Origin: Micromussa lordhowensis
Taxonomy: Eukaryota; Cnidaria; Anthozoa; Scleractinia; Lobophylliidae
Reading direction: 5' to 3'
Length of the DNA: 64,000 bases
Assembly (NCBI GenBank): GCA_964020085.1
Contig: OZ026603.1
Location: forward strand, 29,097,952-29,161,951
Shown here: positions 16,668-25,777 of the stretch, in pieces
Numbering within the stretch: the first letter of the stretch is position 1
Layout: every line of letters begins with the position of its first letter
Notes under the pieces: model-generated
Database searches by the model: none
What the model was told of the DNA's origin: nothing
Seen by the model: only the letters and a program-made list of their open reading frames with translations
Program-made: the position numbers and the translations under genes

Positions 16668-16880
16668 ATGGAAAAAACAGAAGAACAATTGAAACGAGAA
16701 AAGAGAAACAAATATATCAATGAAAAACTCAAAAGTTATGCTTGGTATTGTGATGTCTGCGGAAATGGAAAAAATTACACTTATAGAGGAAAATATATGC
16801 ATCTAAAGACAAAGAAACATAATAGAAACTTACACAATAATGTAGTTACTGGTAATAATAATGTTAACAAAGTTAACTAA
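16668..16880 (+). CDS. Small C2H2/U1-type zinc-finger protein
   Basis: 70 aa. A basic start (about 1-22) precedes one finger: WYCDVCGN, then a Tyr-rich spacer, then HLKTKKH, the spacing of matrin/U1-type fingers that bind double-stranded or structured nucleic acid. The tail is Asn-rich. Start signal tatacATG; 30 bp after the integrase stop. Possible DNA- or RNA-binding regulator of the element. The call is from the motif alone. Confidence 0.75.
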   Translation: MEKTEEQLKREKRNKYINEKLKSYAWYCDVCGNGKNYTYRGKYMHLKTKKHNRNLHNNVVTGNNNVNKVN

Positions 16881-16923
16881 TAATAATTTAAAAAAAAAAT
16901 TAGTTACATAAAATATATCATAG

Positions 16924-19900
16924 ATGATTAATAAAGTTAAAATAAAACCCAAGACCCACCTACCTGCCAAACCATTACCAAAACCACTCGTGCCGAAAAA
17001 AATAAAGAGGATAAAAGCATTACCTAGGAGGCAAACACCTGCCGAACAAGCCCCAGCCACACCTGCCAAACCAGCCACACCTGCCAAACCAGCTACCGAA
17101 CCGGCTTCATTACCTAAAAGACTCCAAGAAAAGGTTAAAAATTTATTTAATGAAATAATTCCATATTATATACCTGAACCAATTAAACGATTGAAATTTA
17201 TCCCTGAAGCAATTAGTAATTTTACTACTAAAATTATCCCTAAAGCAATTAGTAATTTTTTTTTCCCTGAAGCTAAAACTGAACCTGAAGCGATTAGTAT
17301 TCCTGAACGTAGTAAAGCATTAAAAGGATATGCAAAATCTTATGAAGTACCAATTGTTAATAGTAATGATCCATCAATACAGTTAAGTAGGACTAAACGA
17401 GCAATATTTGATCTTTTAATGAAATCATTATCAGATAGAAGGGGTTTTAAATATAATACTACACTAAGGGTACGATTATCAAAGCGTAAAGAGGGTACGA
17501 TTGAATACAGAGAACCTTATTTTAATGCTGGCCCTTTTACTGTAACCAATAGAATAGATATAGAAGAAAGTATCGATAAGGGTATTGAAAGAATTTTAGA
17601 GTTAATAGCTGTTTGGCTCTCTGAAGGTTCTGGTTGGGGATTTGAATCGGTAAAATTACATATAATTAATATTGTCTCTTACTTTCCATTAAGAGGAACA
17701 TCATATATTCAGCTACCAGAGGAACTGCGTAACTCTATGAAGGGTTTAATCAATCCCAAAAATGAAGACAATAGATGTTTTCTATGGTGTCATAACAGGT
17801 ATTTAAATCCACTAAAAGTTCATCCAGAAAGGATAACTAAGGCAGATAGAGAAACGGTGAAACGGTTAGATTACACTGGTGTCACTTTTCCGGTCACTGT
17901 AAAAGATATTAAAAGGATTGAAAAGCAAAACGAGATTAATATTAATTTATTTGGTTATGATAAGGGAGCTTATCCTATCAGAATATCAGAAACTAATTTT
18001 ACAGACCACTTGGAATTACTATGGATTGAAGAAGGGGACAAGAGCCACTATGTACTTATAAAGGATTTCAATCGATTTATGACATCATTCAATAAACATC
18101 ATGGTAGGAAATATTTTTGTCTCCATTGTCTTCATTGTTGCAGTTCTGCTAGAGTTCTGGAAATTCACAGAGAAGATTGCTTATCTATTAATGGAACCCA
18201 AGCGATAAAAATGCCTGAAGCAGGATCAAAAATTTATTTTAAAAATCACCAGAAAATGTTACCAGTGCCTTTTACTATTTACGCTGATTTTGAAGCAATC
18301 ACAGAAAAGATAGACAATTGTCTTCCTCCTGATGGCAAATCTTACACGAGTACTTATCAGAGTCACAAGGCTTGTGGTTACACATATAAATTGGTCTGCA
18401 GATATGATCAGAAATATTCCAAGCCAGAAGTAATTTACCGTGGACCTGATTGTATCCAGAAGTTTATCAGGGATATGCTATCTGAAGTCTCCAATTGTCA
18501 AAGAATAGTGAGAGAAGAGTTCCAGAAACCATTAGTGATGACAAAGGAAAATGAAATAGATTACCAAAATGCAACTAAATGTCATATTTGTAATCGTCGT
18601 TTTAAAGTGGTGGATGGGAAAGATGTGGATGGTGGGGAATTGAAAGTCAGAGATCATTGCCATATAACTGGTCAATATCGTGGAGCAGCACACAATGATT
18701 GCAATCTAAAATGGGTTATCAGCGCAGAAAAGTTAAAAATTCCTGTGATCTTTCATAATCTTAAAGGTTATGATTGTCATTTTATCATGCAAAATATTGG
18801 TCATTTGATCAGGCAAGGATGTAATCTTGATCTATCAGTTATAGCAAGTAATTTTGAGAAATATATTGGTTTTAATATTGGAAAACATTTAACTTTCATT
18901 GATAGTTTTTCATTTATGAGTCAGAGTTTAGACAGATTAAGCAGTAATTTAACTGATGATGCGTTCTCATATACACGGGGGGCTTTTCCAAATGATGAAC
19001 AATTCAGATTAATCAAGCGAAAAGGTGTTTACCCTTATGATTACATGGACTCATTCGAGCGATTTAGTGAGAAGTCTTTACCAGGGATAGAAGATTTTTA
19101 TAGCATTTTAAATGATACAGGTATTTCAGAGAGTGACTACTCACACGCAAAGGAGGTCTGGAGTACTTTCCAAATCAGAGATATGGGAGAGTATCATGAC
19201 CTATATTTGCGGACTGATGTTCTACTCTTAGCGGATGTATTTGAAAATTTCAGAACTATATGTTTGAAGGACTATGGGCTAGATCCTTGTCATTATTATT
19301 CAGCGCCTGGGTTATCTTGGGATGCATTACTGAAAATTACTAATGTAAATCTGGATTTAATTTCAGATATAGATCAACAACTATTCATTGAAAAGGGTAT
19401 GAGAGGTGGTATTAGTACTATTACACACAGACATGCTGTACCAAACAACAAGTATATGAAGGGTTACAATCCAGAGTTGGAAAGTAGTTATTTAATGTAT
19501 TTGGATGCAAATAATCTTTATGGATGGGCTATGTCACAGTCACTACCAGTATCTGATTTCAAATGGATTCCCTCTGAAGATTTCATCTTAGAAAATTACA
19601 CAAATGATACTAGAAAAGGTGTCATTTTAGAGGTAGATTTAGAATATCCGGAAGAGCTACACGATTTGCATAATGATTATCCATTAGCACCAGAAAAGAT
19701 TTTAATCACTGATGATATGTTGTCAAAGTATTGCAAAGATTTAAAAGCGAAAGAAAATATTAGCAGTGGTAGAGTTCACAAGTTGGTTCCTAATCTAAGG
19801 AATAAAGAAAAGTATGTATTACATTACAGAAATTTGCAGCTTTATTTATCTCTTGGTATGAAGTTAAAGAAGATTCATAGAGTATTGGAATTTTCCCAGC

Positions 19901-20745
19901 GGCCTTGGATGAAAAGATACATCCATTTAAACACTGAAAAGAGAACAATGGCTAAGAATAGTTTTGAGAAAGACTTCTTTAAACTTATGAATAATTCTGT
20001 GTTTGGTAAAACCATGGAAAACCTAAGAAAAAGATCTAATATCAAATTAGAAACTGATCCAGATCATTTATTGAAATTGACAAGGCAACCAATATACGTT
20101 TCTAGTAAAATATTTGATGAAAATTTAGTTGGGGTACAAATGAAAAAGGCTAGACTAGTCTTAGATAAACCCTCTTATGTTGGATTCTCTATTCTAGATC
20201 TAAGTAAAACATTAATGTATGACTTCCATTACAACTATATCAGAAAAAAATACCCAGAAGCGAAGTTACTTTTTACTGATACTGACTCTTTATTTTACCA
20301 TATAAAAGCAGAAGACATATATAGTGACTTCTTTAAGGATAAGGCTCGATTTGACAATAGTGATTATCCCAAATCTTCAGAGTTCTTTTTTAAAGAAAAT
20401 AAAAAAGTAATTGGTAAATTCAAAGATGAAGCGTCAGGTGATCCAATCACTGAATTTGTTGGTCTAAAAAGCAAAATGTATAGTTACAAGACTGAAAACA
20501 AGGAAAACAAAACTGCTAAAGGTGTACGAAAGAATGTTATCAAGAGTGAATTATCTCTCTCTGATTATCGTGATACCTTATATAATTGTAATACAATGAG
20601 ACATAAGATGAGAACTATCAGGTCAGAGTATCATCAAATATCTAGTTATCAAATTAATAAAATATCATTATCACCTTTTGATGATAAAAGATATATTTTA
20701 GATGATGGTATCAGTAGTTATGCATATGGGAATTGTAGAATATAA
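16924..20745 (+). CDS. polB: Protein-primed-type family B DNA polymerase
   Basis: 1273 aa. Residues 1-150 are Pro/Lys/Ala-rich with short repeats (PAKPATPAKPATEP and two EAISNF-type words). About 230-330 is the N-terminal domain usual in Polinton polymerases. Cys/His clusters follow at about 398-420 (CLHCLHCC) and 552-597 (CHICNRRF and RDHCHITGQYRG), the latter like an HNH/endonuclease VII zinc unit. Exonuclease motifs: YADFEA (about 453), HNLKGYD (about 609) and YLRTDVLLLADV (about 760). Polymerase motifs: A LDANNLYGW (about 859), B NSVFGKT (about 1022) and C TDTDS (about 1116). All catalytic acids are present. Start signal atagATG. Known role: strand-displacement replication from the terminal repeats. 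Intact. Confidence 0.96.
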   Translation: MINKVKIKPKTHLPAKPLPKPLVPKKIKRIKALPRRQTPAEQAPATPAKPATPAKPATEPASLPKRLQEKVKNLFNEIIPYYIPEPIKRLKFIPEAISNFTTKIIPKAISNFFFPEAKTEPEAISIPERSKALKGYAKSYEVPIVNSNDPSIQLSRTKRAIFDLLMKSLSDRRGFKYNTTLRVRLSKRKEGTIEYREPYFNAGPFTVTNRIDIEESIDKGIERILELIAVWLSEGSGWGFESVKLHIINIVSYFPLRGTSYIQLPEELRNSMKGLINPKNEDNRCFLWCHNRYLNPLKVHPERITKADRETVKRLDYTGVTFPVTVKDIKRIEKQNEININLFGYDKGAYPIRISETNFTDHLELLWIEEGDKSHYVLIKDFNRFMTSFNKHHGRKYFCLHCLHCCSSARVLEIHREDCLSINGTQAIKMPEAGSKIYFKNHQKMLPVPFTIYADFEAITEKIDNCLPPDGKSYTSTYQSHKACGYTYKLVCRYDQKYSKPEVIYRGPDCIQKFIRDMLSEVSNCQRIVREEFQKPLVMTKENEIDYQNATKCHICNRRFKVVDGKDVDGGELKVRDHCHITGQYRGAAHNDCNLKWVISAEKLKIPVIFHNLKGYDCHFIMQNIGHLIRQGCNLDLSVIASNFEKYIGFNIGKHLTFIDSFSFMSQSLDRLSSNLTDDAFSYTRGAFPNDEQFRLIKRKGVYPYDYMDSFERFSEKSLPGIEDFYSILNDTGISESDYSHAKEVWSTFQIRDMGEYHDLYLRTDVLLLADVFENFRTICLKDYGLDPCHYYSAPGLSWDALLKITNVNLDLISDIDQQLFIEKGMRGGISTITHRHAVPNNKYMKGYNPELESSYLMYLDANNLYGWAMSQSLPVSDFKWIPSEDFILENYTNDTRKGVILEVDLEYPEELHDLHNDYPLAPEKILITDDMLSKYCKDLKAKENISSGRVHKLVPNLRNKEKYVLHYRNLQLYLSLGMKLKKIHRVLEFSQRPWMKRYIHLNTEKRTMAKNSFEKDFFKLMNNSVFGKTMENLRKRSNIKLETDPDHLLKLTRQPIYVSSKIFDENLVGVQMKKARLVLDKPSYVGFSILDLSKTLMYDFHYNYIRKKYPEAKLLFTDTDSLFYHIKAEDIYSDFFKDKARFDNSDYPKSSEFFFKENKKVIGKFKDEASGDPITEFVGLKSKMYSYKTENKENKTAKGVRKNVIKSELSLSDYRDTLYNCNTMRHKMRTIRSEYHQISSYQINKISLSPFDDKRYILDDGISSYAYGNCRI

Positions 20746-20765
20746 AATAATATTTCATAGTATAT

Positions 20766-20915
20766 ATGCCAATTCCGAATTTTAAAAAATTCTTGACTGA
20801 AGACCCTCTCCATGATTCTGATAGTAGCGATAGTGATTATGATCCTAATTCAGATGAGGAATCAACGAGCAGTGAGAGTGAAGATTACTCTACTTTAAAG
20901 AATAAAGTATATTAA
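20766..20915 (+). CDS. Short acidic Ser/Asp-rich peptide
   Basis: 49 aa, beginning MPIPNFKKFL, then a run rich in Asp, Ser and Glu (DSDSSDSDYDPNSDEEST). It starts 20 bp after the polymerase stop with signal tatatATG and ends 5 bp before the next ATG. Highly charged and probably disordered. Possible partner of a basic virion or transcription protein. Small size limits confidence. Confidence 0.55.
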   Translation: MPIPNFKKFLTEDPLHDSDSSDSDYDPNSDEESTSSESEDYSTLKNKVY

Positions 20916-20920
20916 TTATT

Positions 20921-21915
20921 ATGATTAACAAAGAGACCATTGGCAATCTACATCGTAAAAAACTTTCAGAAATTGTTATAAAAGAAAAAAAAATACCAGA
21001 TTTAAAAAAAAAATTATAAATTTATCCATCAAAAAAGATTATTCAAGAATTGATCAAATTGAACAAATAAGGCTAGAAAATGAAATAAATGATATCAAAA
21101 ATCTTCGTACTAGTTATTTATTAAAGAATGCTATTTTACTTTTTTTACATACAGAAAATCAAGCAAAAAAATTTGTCCATGGTGTTGATAATTCTTATTA
21201 TAAAAAGTATAAATATAATATCTTCCCTGATGAACTACAATACAGTGAAAATAATATAAATGAAGATAACTATTGTTATACATGTGAAAAATTTCGAGTA
21301 TTGAACATCGATGAAGGGATAAGTACTTGTCTAAGTTGTGGAATAAGCATTAATGTCTCAACAAATCCAGAAAAAGCATCTATAAAACCCGCAGAAAATG
21401 ATTACAAAAGATATAATCATTTTTGTGACTGTTTAGCCAATATCCAAGGCAAAGAAAGTTTTAAAGTCTCAGAAGATGTTATTAATAATATTTTCAAAGA
21501 AATCATTCGTGAAAGGATGGAAAATTCTTTGGAAAAGTTAACTGAATCAGATATTAAAAGATATCTTAAAAAACATCGTAAATTAAATTATTATAATCAT
21601 ACCACCCAAATATTGTATAGAATAACAAAAATACCTCCATTACAAATGACCTCTATAATGGAAGAAAAAATGAAAATGAGGTTTTTACAAATTCAAGAGC
21701 CATTTGAATTTTTTAAAGGTAAAAATAGAAGCAATTTCTTTTCCTATTCATATATCATCTATAAATTTTGTCAAATACTTGGATATAATGAATTTTTACC
21801 AAAGTTAAAATTGTATAAAGATCGTTTAAAACTCTATGAACATGATAAAATTTGGAAAAAAATATGTGAACATCTAGGTGGTGAGAGCTCTGGTTGGAAA
21901 TTTATCAAGTCTTAA
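20921..21915 (+). CDS. VLTF3-like late transcription factor, split by an A10 run
   Basis: The ATG at 20921 opens a 32-codon ORF ending at 21019. A10 at 21004-21013 holds an in-frame A AAA AAA; a -1 shift enters a frame open to 21915 that has no ATG of its own before the conserved region. That frame has a zinc-ribbon pair, CYTC (codons 21274, 21283) and CLSC (21328, 21337), followed by features I associate with the poxvirus/giant-virus VLTF3 family: RYNHFCDCLANIQGKE, LKKHRKLNYYNH, PFEFFKGKNRSNF, and a C-terminus IWKKICEHLGG... ending in FIKS. Known family role: late gene transcription with viral promoters. About 320 residues if joined. Alternatives: initiation at a non-AUG codon (a TTG lies at 21301), a true mutation, or a miscounted homopolymer. 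Confidence 0.75.
21004..21013 (+). other. A10 run, candidate -1 frameshift site in the VLTF3-like gene
   Basis: It lies 83 bases after the ATG at 20921. The upstream frame stops at 21017-21019, and the frame one base back is open from 20959 to 21915. Same direction of shift as at the integrase. A comparable A10 stretch near 12787-12797 in the putative ssDNA-binding gene does not break its frame, so A runs alone do not predict breaks. Confidence 0.55.
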
Positions 21916-21948
21916 AAATTACGCATCGTGAGAACAGTCTATAGTTAA

Positions 21949-22029
21949 ATGATGAAATTAAAGATAAACAATAATAATCATGACAAACCAAAAGATGAAG
22001 ATCCTGATGAAAAACAAAAAGTAAACTAA
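21949..22029 (+). CDS. Possible 26-aa peptide
   Basis: Starts MMKLKINNNN and ends KQKVN; polar and rich in Asn, Asp and Lys. The preceding tatagttaaATG is close to the element's start signal, the only reason to list it. It may be chance. Confidence 0.25.
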   Translation: MMKLKINNNNHDKPKDEDPDEKQKVN

Positions 22030-22065
22030 TTATACAAAAAATGAAAAGTAAAATATAATACATAA

Positions 22066-22497
22066 ATGCTTAGAAGAAGAACAATAGAAATAGGAAACGT
22101 ATTAAAAATTCACAAAATATTAGAAAGATTAGGTACAAATTACAAAGCCAAAAATAGAAGAGAAAGATCATTGCTAATATTTAGTAGAGATGCAATTGCA
22201 TATATTAAAATTTATACATATGATATTGAATATACATATGCAATTCGTGATACACCTAGATTTGTAAATAATCCTAAAGAAGTAATAGAGGATATCATAG
22301 ATAATCATATGGCTAAATATCCTTCAAAACCCATAAAGAATTTACTCATTTTTACTGTTCATGGCATTTTATGCTTAAACGCATTTTTACGCTTATACGC
22401 ATTTTTACGCATTTTTAAGCATTTTTACGCATTTTTACGCTTAAACGCTAACTACGCATCTTACGCTAACTACGCTAACTACGCTGAGTTAGTGTAA
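22066..22497 (+). CDS. Hypothetical protein whose C-terminus runs into the terminal repeat
   Basis: 143 aa. Residues 1-100 form a plausible small folded domain (basic start MLRRRTIEIG, Tyr/Ile-rich centre). From about 103 the sequence is translated from the acgcattttt tandem repeats and then from the inverted repeat, giving low-complexity Ala/Tyr/Asn/Phe words. Start signal cataaATG. The true end may have been altered by repeat growth. Last gene of the right block; no homologue recognised. Confidence 0.5.
   Translation: MLRRRTIEIGNVLKIHKILERLGTNYKAKNRRERSLLIFSRDAIAYIKIYTYDIEYTYAIRDTPRFVNNPKEVIEDIIDNHMAKYPSKPIKNLLIFTVHGILCLNAFLRLYAFLRIFKHFYAFLRLNANYASYANYANYAELV
22372..22450. repeat. Subterminal acgcattttt repeats beside the right terminal repeat
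   Basis: About six imperfect 10-12-bp units (acgcattttt, acgctta, aagcattttt). Present only at the right end. The core word acgc recurs in the terminal repeat itself (acgcatcttacgc), so these may be extra copies of an end-binding motif. Confidence 0.7.
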
Positions 22498-22625
22498 AAT
22501 GAGTAAAATGTCCTCAACTCATGTTTTCACGATACTCTAACTACGCATCTTACGCTAACTACGGTTAACTACGCTAAGTTGTGTAAAATGCGTACTGTCC
22601 TGGTGTGCCCTAATATAACACTACT
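22452..22625 (-). repeat. Right terminal inverted repeat, 174 bp
   Basis: Exact inverted match to 2616-2789. The stretch just inside it (about 22372-22450) has six or so copies of acgcattttt / acgctta, which the left end lacks. Confidence 0.96.
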
Positions 22626-22631
22626 TTCAAC
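22626..22631. repeat. Target site duplication, right copy (TTCAAC)
   Basis: Identical to 2610-2615 and directly adjoining the right terminal repeat. Confidence 0.93.
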
Positions 22632-23551
22632 TGTTCCCAAATAACCGAGGTGTTTTATCACAGTGTAATACACGACTTAGGCTTCTTCATTTGCTTTATA
22701 ATATAGAAGTCATGTGGCGAAAACCAATAAAACACGCTTTTCCTATGTTTTCTACTCTGATAAAGCATGGGTTTTCTACAGTTCAGAGCGCGTGCAGGGT
22801 CCTTTCTATATTATAAAGTATTATAAAGTCTTTTCTATATTATAAAAGCAAATAAGATGCTGAAAATGCATCTCGTAATGTCTTTTCCTCTTTTGGCCAA
22901 CACTGAAACAGGTAACATAGAGCATTTTCGAGGGGGTGAGGGTCTTACAAGGGTATTTATTGAGATGCTACCAGAACCTCCTAAACTACTGGGTAAGAAA
23001 TAATTAATAGTATCGAAAAGTTCATGTCTTGCCTTAGCCTAAATAACTTTGACCACAACTTGGTACACACAAGCCTCAAAAGACTTTTAATTTAAATTTA
23101 AGGGTAGAGTCCACGAGAGGGAGAATGCCTGCAATGAAATCATTTTATGAGATTTCCAGAAAGAGTGACAAACTACAGGAAGGGGGACGTGGTGGGGAAG
23201 GTGGAAGAGGGAAAAAATCTACAAAGCTCTTTGCAATAGAACTACTGCATGCTAAGTGTTTAAATAACATGGACGTTATTTTCTCCCCACTTCATGATAC
23301 AAAAAATTTAAACCAATTGTATTTCATGCAACCACAAGCTGGAAAAAGTCTGTCTATACAAAGAATAACTGTGCAAGGTGAAATTATGATCACTGGTATT
23401 TAAGTGCCTACGAAGTAAAAAAATAATTGCTGCTGATTTGAAAGGATTTTCAGCATAAAGTAGAATGGCGTTTTACTTCTTGGAATATCTTTTTTCATTT
23501 TAGTGAGTGAGTGATGACATCATAGGTGGTTCCACTAAAACAGTTCAACAT
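22632..23551. other. Right flank of the Polinton: split MITE arm and further inverted repeats
   Basis: 22650-22682 is the right arm of the older inverted-repeat element. A second inverted pair, tttataatatagaag near 22694 and ctttctatattataaag near 22803, with another copy near 22832, shows a further hairpin. From about 22880 to 23500 I see no gene; a purine-rich patch near 23160-23215 gives a low-complexity ORF that is not credible. Confidence 0.5.
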
Positions 23552-25777
23552 TCAACCAAGCATATCTCTAGAAATATTAGAGCAGTGGTCTTTAGACTTG
23601 GCACCAGAAATGTACATCATAAAAGAAACAATCATTGTCAGTGTCCTCTCATCTTCCTCAGAGCTGATGTCCATGCTGTAAATAAGCAACAAATAAATAT
23701 TTCATTCATGAAAATAAATTCACTGAAATAAACAATAAAACATCTGACAATGATGACTATAAGAAATTTATGTGTAATAATTATGACAAAATAGATAGTA
23801 GATAGTAGTAGATAAAATATGAGCGGGGATGGGGATGGGCGTTTACAATGGCGAGCCGATAGGCGATCCATTGTAAACGTTCATACAGATCTCACGCGAA
23901 TATTTTATCCTGCTTGTGAAATGAATACATTAAATTGAATGCAAAGTATTGAGTAGAGATCTGTGTCAAAAGTTAATGAATACTAATTAGCTGAGCAGGG
24001 GTTTGTATCAAAAGTTAATTTTACTGTTTAATAATTGATTGATTTGTATTGGGGTATACAGTTGTGTACATGTGATCTGAATACTGTGCTGGGATTGGTT
24101 TGCACCCTCATGAATTATTAATGAATTTTATAACTGTCTGTACAGTTGTGTATAGTCTGTACACAAGAGGTATTTGTTCCAGTTTATACATATGACATAA
24201 CCAAACATCACATACCTAGCCTCATTAAAATGTTGAGTGCCATCAGTAGTCTTATAAGCTTCATTTAAATTCCACTCATCAAGGTCACTGTGTTCTTCCA
24301 CATCCTCTTCACTGGACATGTCACTCTCATGGAGTTCTTCAAGAATGACACTCATGCTACATGTGCAGGATGTTAAAATTCATAAGTTTGAGTATTTTGG
24401 GAGTGTCCCCATGAGGATCGGGACTGTTATTTGCACATGGTTTTGCTCAAGGAGCATTTGTTCGAGCTCACCCCTCAGCCCCCTTCCCCTCCCCTGTCTA
24501 GCCACATACAAACAGTGTTAACATATTTTTAGGTTCTTTCATCACCATACAACACTTACTAGAGCATGCTCATGGGAAGTCAACATTTCCCAGAGATAAA
24601 CAGGTATATACACTGAGGGGATACAGTATAGCTACATGTGAGCATACCTTTGTTCCAGCTCTGGAAATTGGTGGTTGTCCAAAGCTGAGATGGCAAGGAC
24701 ACTTTCAGCTGCTTCACTTGCATTGTCGCTGTCTGCACTGTCATTTTCATCAGGACTAAGAACAGAAAATGGATTCCCTGCCAAACTGTTATTGGCTTGT
24801 GCAAACACCTCCAACCTTGATTTCTCTGGATCTCCAGTGATATCAACAAAACTTGAATACAATAAAACAATCAAGTGTAAATACCTGCAGGCTGCAGCCA
24901 TATAAAAAAATAATTATCCTACATGTTTGCACAATTTTTTGTATGCACTAATTTCTGGAATCAACCACCAAAAAGGTCCATGACTGAACACAAATTAGGT
25001 TTTTTTGAATCACCTATCACATTATCTTCAATAATAATATTACAGTAGCAAAAGCTATTCAGCATAAATATGCAGTAAGAAATACTAAAATATATATACA
25101 AATTTTAAAAACCCTGTGCCAAATGCTTTTAATAACTGACATTTTTTCCATCAAAAATAGTACCTGTCAGAGACTGCACTTGACGTTCCAAAACTGTTTT
25201 GAAGGAGAAGCAATCTGGGAACAGGGCGGTCTGCACGAATTGGAGTGGACATAGCTGGAAGGCCACTGCTATAGTCATTCACAAACACTATTAAAAAGAA
25301 AAACATAGATTTGGTGAAGAACACAGTAAATATTTGAGACTGAAAAATCATAAATCGAGTCTGTGTATAAAACTTGTACAAAGCTTACATGTACCTGATG
25401 TTGAAGGAAGTTGTTCGGCTTCCACGCTAAATAAAATATAAACAAATGATCAATATTGGCCAAAACTGATTTACTTTACGCATTTCAATTATAGAATAAT
25501 GACTTATACAAATGAGACCGCTTACATACATATCTCAGGATCTCAAGTAAAAATCAGTCAAATGTTCTCACCTCGAAACCATCTCCCCGGAGTCTCTAGT
25601 ACCATTGTAGGAACAATGCAATAATATTTCTGCAAAAGCACTGTCTGTAGTGTTGCCGAAACCCATGGTTGTTTTCCTTGCCCTCCATAAGTCATACACG
25701 GACTCTCGAAGTCGAATAACCTTTGCCGATCCGGGCAGACGCGGCCTTCCTCTTGACCGCTTCTTCGGCGGCATCAA
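23552..25777 (-). CDS. Six-exon host gene, AT-hook-like N-terminus, unknown function (276 aa)
   Basis: Exons in transcript order: 25777-25572, 25426-25395, 25287-25164, 24851-24648, 24356-24216 and 23675-23552. All five introns have GT-AG ends and the frame stays open through 831 nt, which strongly supports the model. Exon 1 starts with KKRSRGRPRLPG, an AT-hook-like basic motif, followed by a helical RLRESVYDLWRARKTTMGF segment. Later exons are acidic and Ser/Asp-rich (DENDSADSDNASEAAES; SSEEDVEEHSDLDEW), like a transcriptional activation region. The last exon ends RDMLG. The layout (basic DNA-binding start plus acidic body) suggests a nuclear protein; the helical N-terminal block recurs, as I remember, in cnidarian multi-copy genes. 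I do not recognise the family. Confidence 0.72.

Larger units (their letters stand above)
2616..22625. mobile_element. Complete Polinton/Maverick element (20,010 bp)
   Basis: The ends begin AGTAGTG and finish CACTACT, matching the 5' AG start typical of Mavericks. Directly outside both ends is the 6-bp duplication TTCAAC (2610-2615 and 22626-22631). The terminal inverted repeats are 174 bp and identical as far as I can compare them. Inside are the diagnostic genes: protein-primed-type DNA polymerase B, retroviral-like integrase with chromodomain, adenain-like protease, A32/FtsK-type ATPase, a double-jelly-roll-type major capsid protein and a minor capsid protein. Genes are in two blocks: leftward from 8878 to 3371 and rightward from 8949 to about 22497, diverging from a 70-bp AT-rich spacer. 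Composition is more AT-rich than the flanks. Perfect terminal repeats and mostly open genes indicate a recent insertion. Confidence 0.97.

Noticed and set aside
22372..22450. CRISPR-like array
   Set aside because: Units are 10-12 bp, contiguous and without unique spacers, in an animal genome; they are subterminal repeats.
23125..23403. 92-aa plus-strand ORF right of the Polinton
   Set aside because: Low-complexity Gly/Arg run and no splice or domain support.
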